64,000 bases of DNA from CAWBRT01 sp963819175 (lineage in GTDB: Bacteria > Acidobacteriota > Terriglobia > Terriglobales > Acidobacteriaceae), in assembly GCA_963819175.1 (NCBI GenBank), contig CAWFVJ010000018.1:207913-271912 (forward strand), written 5' to 3'. The notes under the pieces were generated by a model, which was not told the DNA's origin, did not search any database, and saw nothing but the letters and a program-made list of their open reading frames with translations. The position numbers were made by a program, and so were the translations under genes. Shown piece by piece: positions 17,407 to 25,802 of the stretch; the stretch's first letter is position 1, and every line of letters starts with the position of its first letter.

Positions 17407-18311
17407 GCCCTCCGTGGCCGCTCACCAATGGTGACGTTGACCTCAGTCGGTTTTCCTCCACGCAGTATCTGTACGCGCGCCGTCTTACCTACACTCTCCG
17501 TATCGAGTGTGGCCTGCAGGTCAGCAGTATCAGTAAGTACGTTACCGTCGATAGCCAGCAGAACATCACCGATTAATAGACCAGCGTGTTCGGCAGGGCC
17601 ATCAGGTGCAATCGTGATGATCAGCAATCCGACGTCACGTTTCTCTGCAAGCGTTTGCTGGACGGCTGGTGGCAACTGTACCGGTTGCAGCCCTGCACCC
17701 AGATACCCCCGCGCAACATGTCCCTTCTCGAGCAACTGCTTTACGACTTGATCCACGGTCGACCGCGGGATCGTCAGCATTGAACGCCGTGGTCCCGAGG
17801 TGTTGATGCCGAGCACGTGTCCCTGAACATCGACGAGCGGCCCGCCCGAGAAGCCAGGGTATGGCAACAGGTCGAGTCGCAAATACCGATCAACCCGTCC
17901 ACCTTGCCACGTGCGCCAAGGGCCGCCAATCGCGCTGATCACGCCATAACTGGTACTGAGCCCCTCCTCGCCACGTCGCCCGACGGCCAGCACGAGGTGG
18001 CCAACTCGAAGCTGAGTGGCATCGCCAAATTGGGCCGGTGCCACATCGTTGGCCGCAAGCTTCAGGACTGCAATGTCCGTGCCGGGATCGCGTCCGACGA
18101 CGCTGGCAGTCGCTGTTCCGCCCGCAGGCAGAGCCACCGTGACTTCTTGCCGCCCGCGAATCGTGTGCTCTGCGGTTACCGCAATGCCTGCGCGCCATAG
18201 AGTTCCGCTCACGCCGCGCTGGCCTCCCTCCAGAACTCCGACCACACTTCGGCCGGCGAGCTCGACGGCGTCAGCCAGACTGTTTGAGAAATCGATCAAT
18301 GTGTTTGCCAT
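17403..18311 (-). CDS. HtrA-like S1C serine protease with PDZ domain (copy B)
   Basis: 302 residues, same length as copy A. His49 (TAEHTI), Asp79 (GTDIAVL), Ser155 (PGFSGGPL) and the C-terminal PDZ domain are all present. A GGA-rich site precedes the ATG at 18311. Relative to copy A there are conservative replacements such as R18L, Q21R, D56E and K87A, showing divergence under selection. First gene of its three-gene unit. The acyl-CoA synthetase at 18527 is divergent from it. Confidence 0.88.
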   Translation of the reverse strand: MANTLIDFSNSLADAVELAGRSVVGVLEGGQRGVSGTLWRAGIAVTAEHTIRGRQEVTVALPAGGTATASVVGRDPGTDIAVLKLAANDVAPAQFGDATQLRVGHLVLAVGRRGEEGLSTSYGVISAIGGPWRTWQGGRVDRYLRLDLLPYPGFSGGPLVDVQGHVLGINTSGPRRSMLTIPRSTVDQVVKQLLEKGHVARGYLGAGLQPVQLPPAVQQTLAEKRDVGLLIITIAPDGPAEHAGLLIGDVLLAIDGNVLTDTADLQATLDTESVGKTARVQILRGGKPTEVNVTIGERPRRA

Positions 18312-18526
18312 TTCATCCTCCACAATGTCGATCTTGCGCCGGGTTCGGCAATCGCACATCCGCCGGAAGAGGAGGCTGGGCCTAAACGAAAGGCTAGGTG
18401 GGTCGCGTACCAGTCGCCCGCCACTTCCGTTAGGTAAGTGGGTCACGGACTACCCCCAGCCTGGTTTGAGCTTCTTACCTACGGCAGGATGGCAACTGCG
18501 AGACTCGCTAACGCCGGAAGGTAGAT

Positions 18527-20188
18527 ATGCAATCCACGATGATGGATTACCCGTTGACCCTGGTGCATCTGCTGGAGCGCGCCGGGAAGTATTTCTCGAA
18601 GTCGGAGATCGTTTCGCGCCTTCCGGATCGGTCGCTCCATCGCACAACCTACGGTGAGTTCTACCGTCGTGCACGCGCGCTCGCTGCCGGGTTGACGCGG
18701 GCCGGGCTGAAGAGGGGCGATCCCGTGGCCACCCTCATGTGGAACCACTACGCGCACTTCGAGGCCTACTTTGGGATTCCGGTCGCCGGCGGAGTGGTGC
18801 ACACACTGAACCTGCGTCTGCACCCGGACGAGATCGCATACATCGTCAATGACGCCGAGGATCGATTCCTCATTGTGGATGACATCCTGCTGCCGCTGTT
18901 GGAACAGTTCAAGGACTGCATAAAGCTGGAAAACATCTACGTGGTTTCGCTGACGGGAAAGCCCATCCCCGCCGGGTACCAGAGCTACGAAGACCTGCTC
19001 AGTAGCGGTGCCGGGGAACCGTTCGCCTATCCCGAGTTGCGCGAGGATGAGGCGGCTGCTATGTGCTACACCTCGGGTACGACTGGCCGTCCGCCAGGAG
19101 TCGTTTATTCGCACCGCTCCATTGTTCTGCACTCCTTCAGTGTGATGCTGGCGGACGCCTGTGGCGCCTCCCAGCGCGACACCGTCATGCCGGTTGTGCC
19201 AATGTTCCACGTGAACTCCTGGGGAATTCCGCATGCCCTCGCCATGGTGGGTAGCAAACTGGTGCTTCCAGGTCCGTATCTCGATGCGGAGAGCTTGCTA
19301 GACTTGATAGAGCGGGAGCAGGTGACCTTCGCCGCAGGTGTGCCAACCGCCTGGCTCGGCATGTTGCAACTGCTAGACCGCGAGAAGGGAAATCGGAAGC
19401 TAGCTCCAAACCTGACCTTGCTGGTGGGCGGTGCCGCTGCGCCCGAGGTGATGATTCGCGGTTTCGACAGGCACGGTATCGAAGTCGTACACGCGTGGGG
19501 TATGACCGAGCTCTCGCCAGTGGGGACGGTTTCGCGACTGAGATCAGAAATGCAGAGCTGGCCGGAAGACGACCGTTACGCCATGCGCGCGCGCCAAGGC
19601 TATGCATTGCCGTTCGTGGATATACGAGTAGTGGACGACACGGGTAAAGAGGTCCCAGCCGACGGCAAGACCATGGGCGAGCTACAGGCGCGCGGACCCT
19701 TCGTCACCGCCCGCTATCACAAGCGCCAGCCTGAGCCTGAGAAGTTCACCGCCGATGGTTGGCTTCGTACGGGCGACGTGGCAACGATCACTGCCGAGGG
19801 CTATATAAAGGTCTGCGACCGCATCAAAGACCTGATTAAGTCTGGCGGGGAATGGATCAGCTCGGTTGACCTGGAAAACGCGATCATGGGGCATCCGGCC
19901 GTGGCTGAAGCGGCCGTAGTGGCAATGCCGCATCTGAAGTGGGGCGAGCGTCCCCTGGCATGCGTAGTATTGAAACCGGGGGCCACCGTGACAGGCGAAG
20001 AGATAGAGAAGTTCATCGCCGACAAGTTCGCCCGCTGGTGGCTGCCAGATAAGTACCTGTTCCTGGATGCCATTCCGCGGACCTCGACCGGGAAGTTCCT
20101 CAAGCGCGCGCTGCGCCAACGTATAGCCATGGAAGAAGAGGCAGGGAATTCGGCTGCAGCCGAACTATCCGAGCCGTGCGCGAGCTGA
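18527..20188 (+). CDS. Fatty-acyl-CoA synthetase (AMP-forming), unusual P-loop
   Basis: 553 residues, GGAAGG five bases before the ATG. ANL-superfamily landmarks: YTSGTTGRPPGVVYSHRS (motif A3), VPMFHVNSWGIPHA, VHAWGMTELSPVGT (A5), DGWLRTGDVATI with DRIKDLIKSGGEW (A7/A8), and PRTSTGKFLKRALR with the A10 catalytic Lys. In A3 the usual Lys of TGxPKG is Pro, a two-base or larger change that no simple indel explains. The enzyme activates a fatty or other carboxylic acid with ATP and CoA. It is convergent with a second acyl-CoA synthetase at 20262-21920. Confidence 0.9.
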   Translation: MQSTMMDYPLTLVHLLERAGKYFSKSEIVSRLPDRSLHRTTYGEFYRRARALAAGLTRAGLKRGDPVATLMWNHYAHFEAYFGIPVAGGVVHTLNLRLHPDEIAYIVNDAEDRFLIVDDILLPLLEQFKDCIKLENIYVVSLTGKPIPAGYQSYEDLLSSGAGEPFAYPELREDEAAAMCYTSGTTGRPPGVVYSHRSIVLHSFSVMLADACGASQRDTVMPVVPMFHVNSWGIPHALAMVGSKLVLPGPYLDAESLLDLIEREQVTFAAGVPTAWLGMLQLLDREKGNRKLAPNLTLLVGGAAAPEVMIRGFDRHGIEVVHAWGMTELSPVGTVSRLRSEMQSWPEDDRYAMRARQGYALPFVDIRVVDDTGKEVPADGKTMGELQARGPFVTARYHKRQPEPEKFTADGWLRTGDVATITAEGYIKVCDRIKDLIKSGGEWISSVDLENAIMGHPAVAEAAVVAMPHLKWGERPLACVVLKPGATVTGEEIEKFIADKFARWWLPDKYLFLDAIPRTSTGKFLKRALRQRIAMEEEAGNSAAAELSEPCAS

Positions 20189-20261
20189 GAATCAATCTGG
20201 ATTGAGCAGGCACGCCAAGCCTTCTGAAATCCCAACACCACGGCCCGATACCTAGTTCCTC

Positions 20262-21920
20262 CTAACCACCTTCCCTTTCCGCCATGGAAGAGAGCGATTT
20301 CACGGCTTCGCGCAACTTGTATTTCTGGAGCTTTCCGGTCGAGGTCTTTGGCAGCGGCCCAAAGATCACGGTTCTCGGCACCTTGAAGTGCGCCAGGTTC
20401 TCGCGGCAAAAGGCAATGATCTCCTCTCCCGTCGTCTGTGTCCCTTCTTTTAAGGTGACGAACGCGCATGGCGTCTCTCCCCATTTCTCGTCCGGCCGCG
20501 CAACAACCCCGGCCTCCAGCACGGCCGGGTGGCGATAGAGTACGGCTTCGACCTCAATGGTCGAGATGTTTTCGCCCCCAGAGATGATGATGTCTTTCAG
20601 TCGGTCCTTGACTTCGATATATCCATTAGGATGCATCACGCCAAGATCGCCGGTATGAAACCAGCCGCCGGCGAATGCCTGTTGAGTTGCGGCCGGATTC
20701 TTCAGGTATCCGCGCATGACCGTATTGCCGCGCATGAAGATCTCGCCCATTGTCTTGCCGTCGCGCGGAACCGGCTTCACCGAATGCGGATCGCCCACCA
20801 TCAGGCCTTCCATCGTGACGTAAGGCACTCCCTGCCGTGCCTTGAACGTCGCTTGCTGAGCGATTGGCAACTCGTTCCATTCTTGCTGCCATGCGCATAC
20901 CGTTACCGGACCGTAGACTTCCGTCAGCCCATAGACGTGTGTTACCTCAAAGCCTAGGCCCTGCATCTTCTCAATGATGGCCGCCGGCGGAGCGGCGCCA
21001 GCTGTCATTACCTGCACACCCTTCTGAATCTCCCGTTTACTCTCGGCCGGGGCGTTGACCAGAGTTCCCATGACAATCGGCGCGCCGCACAGGTGTGTCA
21101 CCTTGTGGTCGGCGATTGCATCGTAGATGGCCTTAGCCGTGACTTGCCGCAGGCAAACGTGCGTTCCAGCCATTGCCGTTACTGTCCACGGGAAGCACCA
21201 GCCATTGCAGTGAAACATGGGCAGTGTCCAAAGATAGATGGGGAAATGCGGCATTGCCCAGGTCAGCGCGTTGCCTAGAGCATTGAGATAAGCTCCGCGA
21301 TGGTGGTAGACAACACCCTTGGGATTACCCGTCGTACCCGACGTGTAGTTCAGTGAGATCGCCTGCCATTCGTCAGCTGGCAAGTTCCAGGCGAAATTCG
21401 GGATCTCCTTCGCCTAAGAACTGCTCGTAAGTGAGTTCGAACCGAGCAGGGCTCCGCCCTTGGCTTGCGGGTCGTCGATATCAACTACCAGCGGTTTGCT
21501 GGAAAGCCGCTCCAGGGCTTTGGCGATTACCGCCGAGAAATTCCCGTCCGTGATCAGTACCTTTGCTTCGCTGTGTTCCAGAATGAAAGCAATGGACTCG
21601 GCATCGAGTCTGATATTCAGCGCGTTGAGAACAGCCCCAGACATCGGCACGCCAAAATGGGTTTCCAGGCATTCGGGAATGTTCGGCGACATAACAGCCA
21701 CCGCGTCGCCGATGCCGATACCGCGCCGGCTAAGAGCCGATGCAAGCCGGACGCAGCGCTCGTACGTCTCTCGCCAGGTACGCCGCACAGCTCCGTGTAC
21801 GACCGCGGTCCGCTGCGGATAGACCGCCGCCGTGCGCTGGATAAACGAGAGTGGCGACAAGGGGACGTAATTGGCGGTGTTCTTATCCAAGTCGACTTCA
21901 TAAGGATTGGCTGCTGACAT
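20262..21920 (-). CDS. Acyl-CoA synthetase (AMP-forming), frameshifted near 21.4 kb
   Basis: The N-terminal 168 residues (21414-21920, MSAANPYEVDLDKNTANYVP) and C-terminal 373 residues (20262-21383) are in different frames. The bridge (YEQFLGEGDPEFAWNLPADE) can be read by crossing two one-base shifts at about 21395 and 21435. Together they make a normal 540-545 residue enzyme with NYTSGTTGNPKGVVYHHRG, HVYGLTEVYGPVTVC, GWFHTGDLGVMHPNGYIEVKD and PKTSTGKLQKYKLRE. It resembles medium/short-chain acyl-CoA synthetases of the AlkK/DmdB type; the substrate cannot be set from sequence. Convergent with the previous gene across 73 bases. Confidence 0.85.
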
Positions 21921-22040
21921 CTTGACACCCCACTCAAAGGCCGTAACACTCCCGCCGGGCTCCCGGGACAGAGCAGAGGTTCAAGAGGTTATGCCAGTAT
22001 CGTATCTCATGTCAAAGGGACCAATGCTTGCGGGACTGTA

Positions 22041-22163
22041 ATGGGGCCTCGCTATCTGTTGGACACAAACATCTGTATTTACATCCGGCAGAAGAGACCG
22101 GAGCAGGTTTTGCGCCGATTCCGGAAGCTGGGTTCGGGAGAATGCAACGCGCGTGACCTGTAG
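22041..22163 (+). pseudogene. vapC: Truncated VapC PIN-domain toxin
   Basis: A 40-residue frame MGPRYLLDTNICIYIRQKRP ending in CNARDL. The start RYLLDTNICIYI with the first catalytic Asp is the hallmark of VapC PIN ribonuclease toxins. The remaining acidic residues are missing and no vapB antitoxin is seen upstream. Homology ends where the HNH cassette begins (22177), consistent with disruption by that cassette's arrival. Confidence 0.65.
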
Positions 22164-22176
22164 GGATGCTGTCGCG

Positions 22177-22392
22177 CTAATTCCCGGGATCGATGTGAAC
22201 TGCTCGATGGCAAGTCATACACAGCGTAATCAGATTCTCCCCTGCATCTGCGCCGAGTTGCGCCCGTGACCGGATATGATGGACCTGCAAATCGGTGCGG
22301 CTCCCGCAGACTTGGCACCGCCAGTCATCACGCTTCAAGACCCGGCGATGCAAGTTCTGGTACTCGGTGCAGTCGAGTCGACGGTGCTTCAT
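22177..22392 (-). CDS. HNH endonuclease, small
   Basis: 71 residues: HRRVLKRDDWRCQVCG, then LQVHHIRSRAQLGAD and NLITLCMTCHRAVH. The two CxxC pairs bind structural zinc and the HH...N...H residues form the HNH metal site. Size is typical of stand-alone phage and mobile-element HNH proteins. Its ATG overlaps the stop of the upstream gene by four bases, making it the last gene of the cassette. It acts on DNA, presumably as a nicking or double-strand nuclease. Confidence 0.85.
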   Translation of the reverse strand: MKHRRLDCTEYQNLHRRVLKRDDWRCQVCGSRTDLQVHHIRSRAQLGADAGENLITLCMTCHRAVHIDPGN

Positions 22393-23081
22393 GCCGCGGC
22401 AAGTCGCTGCAGGAAGGTGGCCTGTTGGGCATTGGGGAGCAGACTAAAGCAGCGGTGCAGAGCATTGAGCAGAATCTCCGGCTCATCCTTCTCCAGGTTG
22501 GCTCCCGCCAGGAAATCGGCACAGATCATCTCCAGGCAGTAACCGCGGGATCGGTCGGAGCCCAGCATCCGGCCGGCGATTTCCAGAGCTTGCTCGACGA
22601 CCGGGATTTGGCTTTTGTAGAGCTTGAAGTACATCATGTCCCAGGGCTCGCTATCCGGTCCATTGAGCTCCCGCTCGATTTCCTGTTTGAAGGGATCAAA
22701 GGGAAGGGACTTGGCTTTGTGCAACCACTTTGCACAATCGAAGTCCTGGCCTTGGCGGCGTGCCAACTTGGCGAGCTCCGTCGCCTTGCTCCATCCCACT
22801 TCCTTCAGTTGGCTGCGTACCTGCTTGGGCAGTCGTTCGTGAATCGACATCAGATAGTAGGCCTTCCGCCGCGAGCCGGGAAAGCGCCTCTCCAGGAACT
22901 CATCGAATGATTTCAGGTTCTCCACGCGCCAGTATTGCCCCGCCCGTACTTCGCACAAATAGCGGCCCAGCTCGACAAAGCGAGTGTCACGGTCGTTGTT
23001 GACCCGTCGCTCCCAGTCGAGGATCTGGTCGATCTTGGCCAGGACGAACTGGGCCCGCTTCTGGTTTAGCTTCGGTTCCAT
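22389..23081 (-). CDS. Cassette protein of unknown function (230 aa)
   Basis: Basic N-terminal half, predicted helical, with segments SRRKAYYLMSIHERLPKQVR and VGWSKATELAKLARRQG that look like helix-turn-helix pairs of ParB-like or phage DNA-binding proteins. The C-terminal half is less basic. The start overlaps the nuclease gene upstream by 16 bases and its stop overlaps the HNH gene by four, so translation is coupled. No family name can be given safely. I infer a DNA-binding accessory of the recombination cassette. Confidence 0.7.
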   Translation of the reverse strand: MEPKLNQKRAQFVLAKIDQILDWERRVNNDRDTRFVELGRYLCEVRAGQYWRVENLKSFDEFLERRFPGSRRKAYYLMSIHERLPKQVRSQLKEVGWSKATELAKLARRQGQDFDCAKWLHKAKSLPFDPFKQEIERELNGPDSEPWDMMYFKLYKSQIPVVEQALEIAGRMLGSDRSRGYCLEMICADFLAGANLEKDEPEILLNALHRCFSLLPNAQQATFLQRLAAA

Positions 23082-23895
23082 CGGTGGGTCCTTAGAGCAG
23101 CAAGCTGGTCAAGCCAATCAAGATCGGCTCCTCGCTGGCGTGTCAGCCTAAGATCGACCATCTCCCGCCGGTCGAGACAAAGGCCGAGATAGGCGCAGCT
23201 CAGGCATGGGTTCTGGGGAAATCGTATGCCGCTGTGCTGCCGGAACTGTGCCGCCTCGATCTGGCGAACCGTTTCCTCCACCAAACGGCCGTATTCCTGC
23301 CGCTGTTGATCACTAATCGTCGCCTTGAGGTATTGGATCTCGGGTATTCGTTTGCGGACAAAGACGACCAGTGCGACCCTTTCAATGCCTGTCATCCATG
23401 AGTAGCAGATCATCTGCGGGTCGAGAGCGCACAGGCCGGTGGGTCCGGTTGGATAGCAGCTGGTACTGGTCTTCCAGTCAATAACGCAGAGCTCGTTGTC
23501 CAATTCTCCAATCGCATCGACGTAGGAGACGAAGGCGTTATTGCCACCGAGGGGTCGTAGGATCTTGACCTGCAGATTGGTCTGCGGTTGAAGGATGCGG
23601 ACACGGTCTTCCTGGGCGAAGCGGTCGAGCAACTGCATCCCGCCCTGCAGCATGCGGTCCCAATTGTCGTTGGCAGAGTACTGAAGCTCGAGGTCACGAT
23701 AAGTGGACCCACTCATTAGAACAGGGTCTCGGAGGCATCCTGCCGCAGGAAGAAGGCGGCCAGTGCCTTTTCAAAGGCGCGTCCGAACAGCATGGCAGCT
23801 CGCGTATCTTTTTCCTTCCAGCCGTCCAGATAGTGATAGCGGTAGCGGCGGGGACAGGAGAGGAATTGACTGACCTGGGTGTAGCTGAAGTTCAT
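23066..23895 (-). CDS. PD-(D/E)XK nuclease with Cys cluster (Cas4/RecB-like), one frameshift
   Basis: ATG at 23895 starts MNFSYTQVSQFLSCPRRYRY, and this frame stops at a TAATG near 23717. The rest (216 residues) continues in the next frame. Nuclease motifs: GRAFEKAL (motif I-like helix), YVDAIGELDNELCVIDWKTS (Asp and D-W-K of PD-(D/E)XK), QMICYSW (QxxxY). One Cys near the N-terminus (SCPRRY) and a C-terminal CLSCAYLGLC could hold an iron-sulphur cluster as in Cas4 and AddB. Probably a 5'-3' or end-processing exonuclease. The TAATG could be true coupling of two chains, but the fold needs both parts, so a lost base is more likely. Confidence 0.8.
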
Positions 23896-23898
23896 CGC

Positions 23899-24311
23899 TC
23901 ACCCGGCTTTCTCCAACTGGAAGTCTTGCCAGTCGGCGGCCTGGGCGAAGCCGTCGAGGTTCAAATAGCTGCGCCCGTTCAAGTTGTTGTGGCTGATCTT
24001 GACCACGCCGTGGAGCCCAGTCATAGCCTTGTCGTCGATCTCGTCGCGCCCGAGCAGATCGAGTCGTAGCCGAAATCGCGCAGGAACCAGCTGAGTTTCC
24101 ACAGCGCTTTGGGAGTGCAATAGATGCGGGCGGAAAATCGGCATGCGGAGAACTGTCGGGGCTCTTCCACCGCAAGCATCAGAGTCAGAAAGGGTTTGTC
24201 TTTGTAGGCGCGATAGGTGGCTCTCTCGACGCGTACGAGGAAGAATCCGTCGGGGATTTCAGGGTCCTGGGCCGTGGCGGCCTGGTGTAAGCCAGGGATG
24301 TGTCTTCTCAT
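23899..24311 (-). CDS. Cassette protein of unknown function (about 137 aa), one frameshift
   Basis: Starts MRRHIPGLHQAATAQDPEIP at 24311 with a four-base overlap to the upstream gene. It reads KDKPFLTLMLAVEEP and RIYCTPKALWKLSWFLRDFG, then shifts frame near 24070 and ends LLGRDEIDDKAMTGLHGVVK ... DWQDFQLEKAG. The strand-rich pattern with conserved aromatic residues resembles small phage single-strand-binding or DUF669-like proteins, but I cannot assign it. Position between an annealase-like protein and an exonuclease fits a DNA-handling role. Confidence 0.6.
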
Positions 24312-25096
24312 GCTGCCTCCGGGGGTTGCGCGGGATTATCGGCATAGGCCTGGAGATGTTGGCGAAGTTTGTCGCGGTCTTGGGCGGCCAGCTCGGTGAG
24401 GTGTCGGATAAACTGTTCGATCTGCTCGCGGCTGGCTAAACGGAGGGAGCCAACCTGGCAGAAGTCGGCGGCGTAGCGCTTAACCTGGGTGGCATCGAGA
24501 TTGTGCTGACGAATGAGCAGGCAAAGGCGGTCGCGCAGCCGCGGCTGGCCATTGCTGGCGCCGTTCTCGTCGTCACCGTTCGAGCCGTTCTTGGGGGAGG
24601 GAAGTGCGACCGGGCCGGGGAAGGGTGGCTCAGGGTTGCTGCCAATTTCATCGACCGAGCAGAGGCCGATGCCGTAGGCCTTGCGCAGTGCGCGGTTGAC
24701 TGCGCGTGTTTCGGCGACGCGCATTTCGGCACCGCGGACCAGGGCGGAAACGTTGCTCGGATCCGCGTCACCATAACCGAAAAAGCCCTTTGACTTCGGT
24801 GTTGTGAATACTGTGGCCTTTACCATCCACCGGGCGGCGACCGGATCACAGAATTCCGATACTGTTTCCGTGTGGATGCCAATGCAGCGATTTCTGCGTG
24901 CCAGCTGCAGCAGACCTGCATGGGTGACGTACCAATTCCGATTTATCAAGATCAGGTCACCAGCGGTAGGTGAGAACCCGTGTCGTTTTATTAAGAGCGA
25001 AAGACGCTCGTTTTGAGCAGTCGTGAGGTTTTTGGGCGTGACTAGATCTCTGCTTGAGAGATTCTTTTGTTGTCGGACTGTTCTTTTGTTGGCCAT
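24308..25096 (-). CDS. Unknown 262-aa protein, possible single-strand annealing protein
   Basis: GGGAG five bases before ATG 25096. The centre holds ILINRNWYVTHAGLLQLARR, RWMVKATVFTTPK, GFFGYGDADPSNVS and RVAETRAVNRALRKAYGIGL followed by CSVDEIG. The last segment recalls Rad52/Erf-type annealing proteins, in which a helix of the form TRAxxRALR follows the core sheet. A low-complexity linker (about 170-195) precedes a helical tail. It is the first gene of the five-gene unit and next to an exonuclease, as in phage Red/RecET pairs. The family assignment is an inference. Confidence 0.62.
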   Translation of the reverse strand: MANKRTVRQQKNLSSRDLVTPKNLTTAQNERLSLLIKRHGFSPTAGDLILINRNWYVTHAGLLQLARRNRCIGIHTETVSEFCDPVAARWMVKATVFTTPKSKGFFGYGDADPSNVSALVRGAEMRVAETRAVNRALRKAYGIGLCSVDEIGSNPEPPFPGPVALPSPKNGSNGDDENGASNGQPRLRDRLCLLIRQHNLDATQVKRYAADFCQVGSLRLASREQIEQFIRHLTELAAQDRDKLRQHLQAYADNPAQPPEAA

Positions 25097-25150
25097 GTGT
25101 GCTCCCTTGTGCATGTAAAACAAATGAGGTCTTCTAAAGCCGCCAAGAAT

Positions 25151-25190
25151 GAACGATGGTGAATAACGATAACCAATGTTGAACAATGGT
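25151..25190. promoter_or_regulatory. Helically phased 10-bp repeats, probable RHH operator
   Basis: Four consecutive ten-base blocks: GAACGATGGT, GAATAACGAT, AACCAATGTT, GAACAATGGT. The first and last match in nine of ten bases. They lie in the AT-rich gap between the cassette (leftward from 25096) and the ribbon-helix-helix gene (rightward from 25267). Ribbon-helix-helix dimers commonly bind such one-turn repeats in tandem. Confidence 0.45.
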
Positions 25191-25266
25191 ACACAAAACG
25201 CGAAAACAAGTCAACAGCAAAATTGTTGCGCTGAGCTTCTCCGCAGCTTAAAATTCAGACTTCCCT

Positions 25267-25476
25267 ATGAAAAAGGATGAACGCATTGGTGTTAGGGTTC
25301 CGTCTGAACTTAAGAGGGAACTGGCGCGCATCGCGGGAACCGAGGGCCGAACACTGGCGCAGGTTTGCGAGATCTTGCTGAAGGCTGGTGTCTCGGAATA
25401 CCACAGGCGCGGAACTAAGTTCATGCAGCAGTTTGCCGCCGGTCCTACCAATGGCAAGGAGAGCGGCAAAGATTAG
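25267..25476 (+). CDS. Ribbon-helix-helix regulator (CopG/Arc type)
   Basis: 69 residues: MKKDERIGVRVPSELKRELA, then RIAGTEGRTLAQVCEILLKA. This is the RHH pattern: a short beta strand (RIGVRVP), helix (SELKRELARIAG), turn, helix (TLAQVCEILLKAG). The tail is short and charged. Divergent from the five-gene nuclease cassette, so it is the likely repressor of both directions. No toxin partner follows it. Confidence 0.8.
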   Translation: MKKDERIGVRVPSELKRELARIAGTEGRTLAQVCEILLKAGVSEYHRRGTKFMQQFAAGPTNGKESGKD

Positions 25477-25802
25477 GCCCAATAGGTCGAAGCTATCCCA
25501 TTTTGTCTTTGGCGCCTTGCTCAAACAATGAACTTGGTGGTTTTGGTCGCAAATCGCTGGCCAACTGGCAATTACAGCAGCTTCTCTGTCGGTCGTTACC
25601 GGACATTAAGGCAAGGTTAGCAAGCCGATGAAAATCGTGCCAGGCAATGGATGATGCGCTAGACTACATGCGAGATGAAAGCTGGAAAACAGCACAATAA
25701 TTGATTCTGCGCGCATAGTGTTTCCAGCAGCTTGTTCGACGGCCGTTTAGTCTGTGCAACGCGGATGTCATCTGGGAAAATCTTTAGTAGCTCAGTTCAC
25801 TT
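25477..25802. promoter_or_regulatory. Upstream region of rfb cluster, partly duplicated at 32.1 kb
   Basis: No gene. A block at about 25628-25676 (GAAAATCGTGC ... GATGCGCTAGACTACATGCGAGA) recurs at about 32090-32135 upstream of the decayed rfb copy, at similar distance from the rfbB start. TAGACT could serve as a -10 box, but I see no convincing -35. The conservation suggests promoter or leader function. Confidence 0.45.

Larger units (their letters stand above)
16030..18418. repeat. Direct repeat, copy B
   Basis: Second copy of the module at 1-2392, same orientation; see that entry. This copy contains the complete regulator C-terminus that is cut off at the window edge in copy A. Confidence 0.9.

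Noticed and set aside
23700..23895. Separate 59-aa gene translationally coupled (TAATG) to a 216-aa nuclease
   Set aside because: The 59 residues are the conserved first part of the same nuclease domain, including its N-terminal Cys; one lost base is simpler.
25151..25190. CRISPR-like array
   Set aside because: Units are only ten bases with no spacers; better explained as operator repeats.
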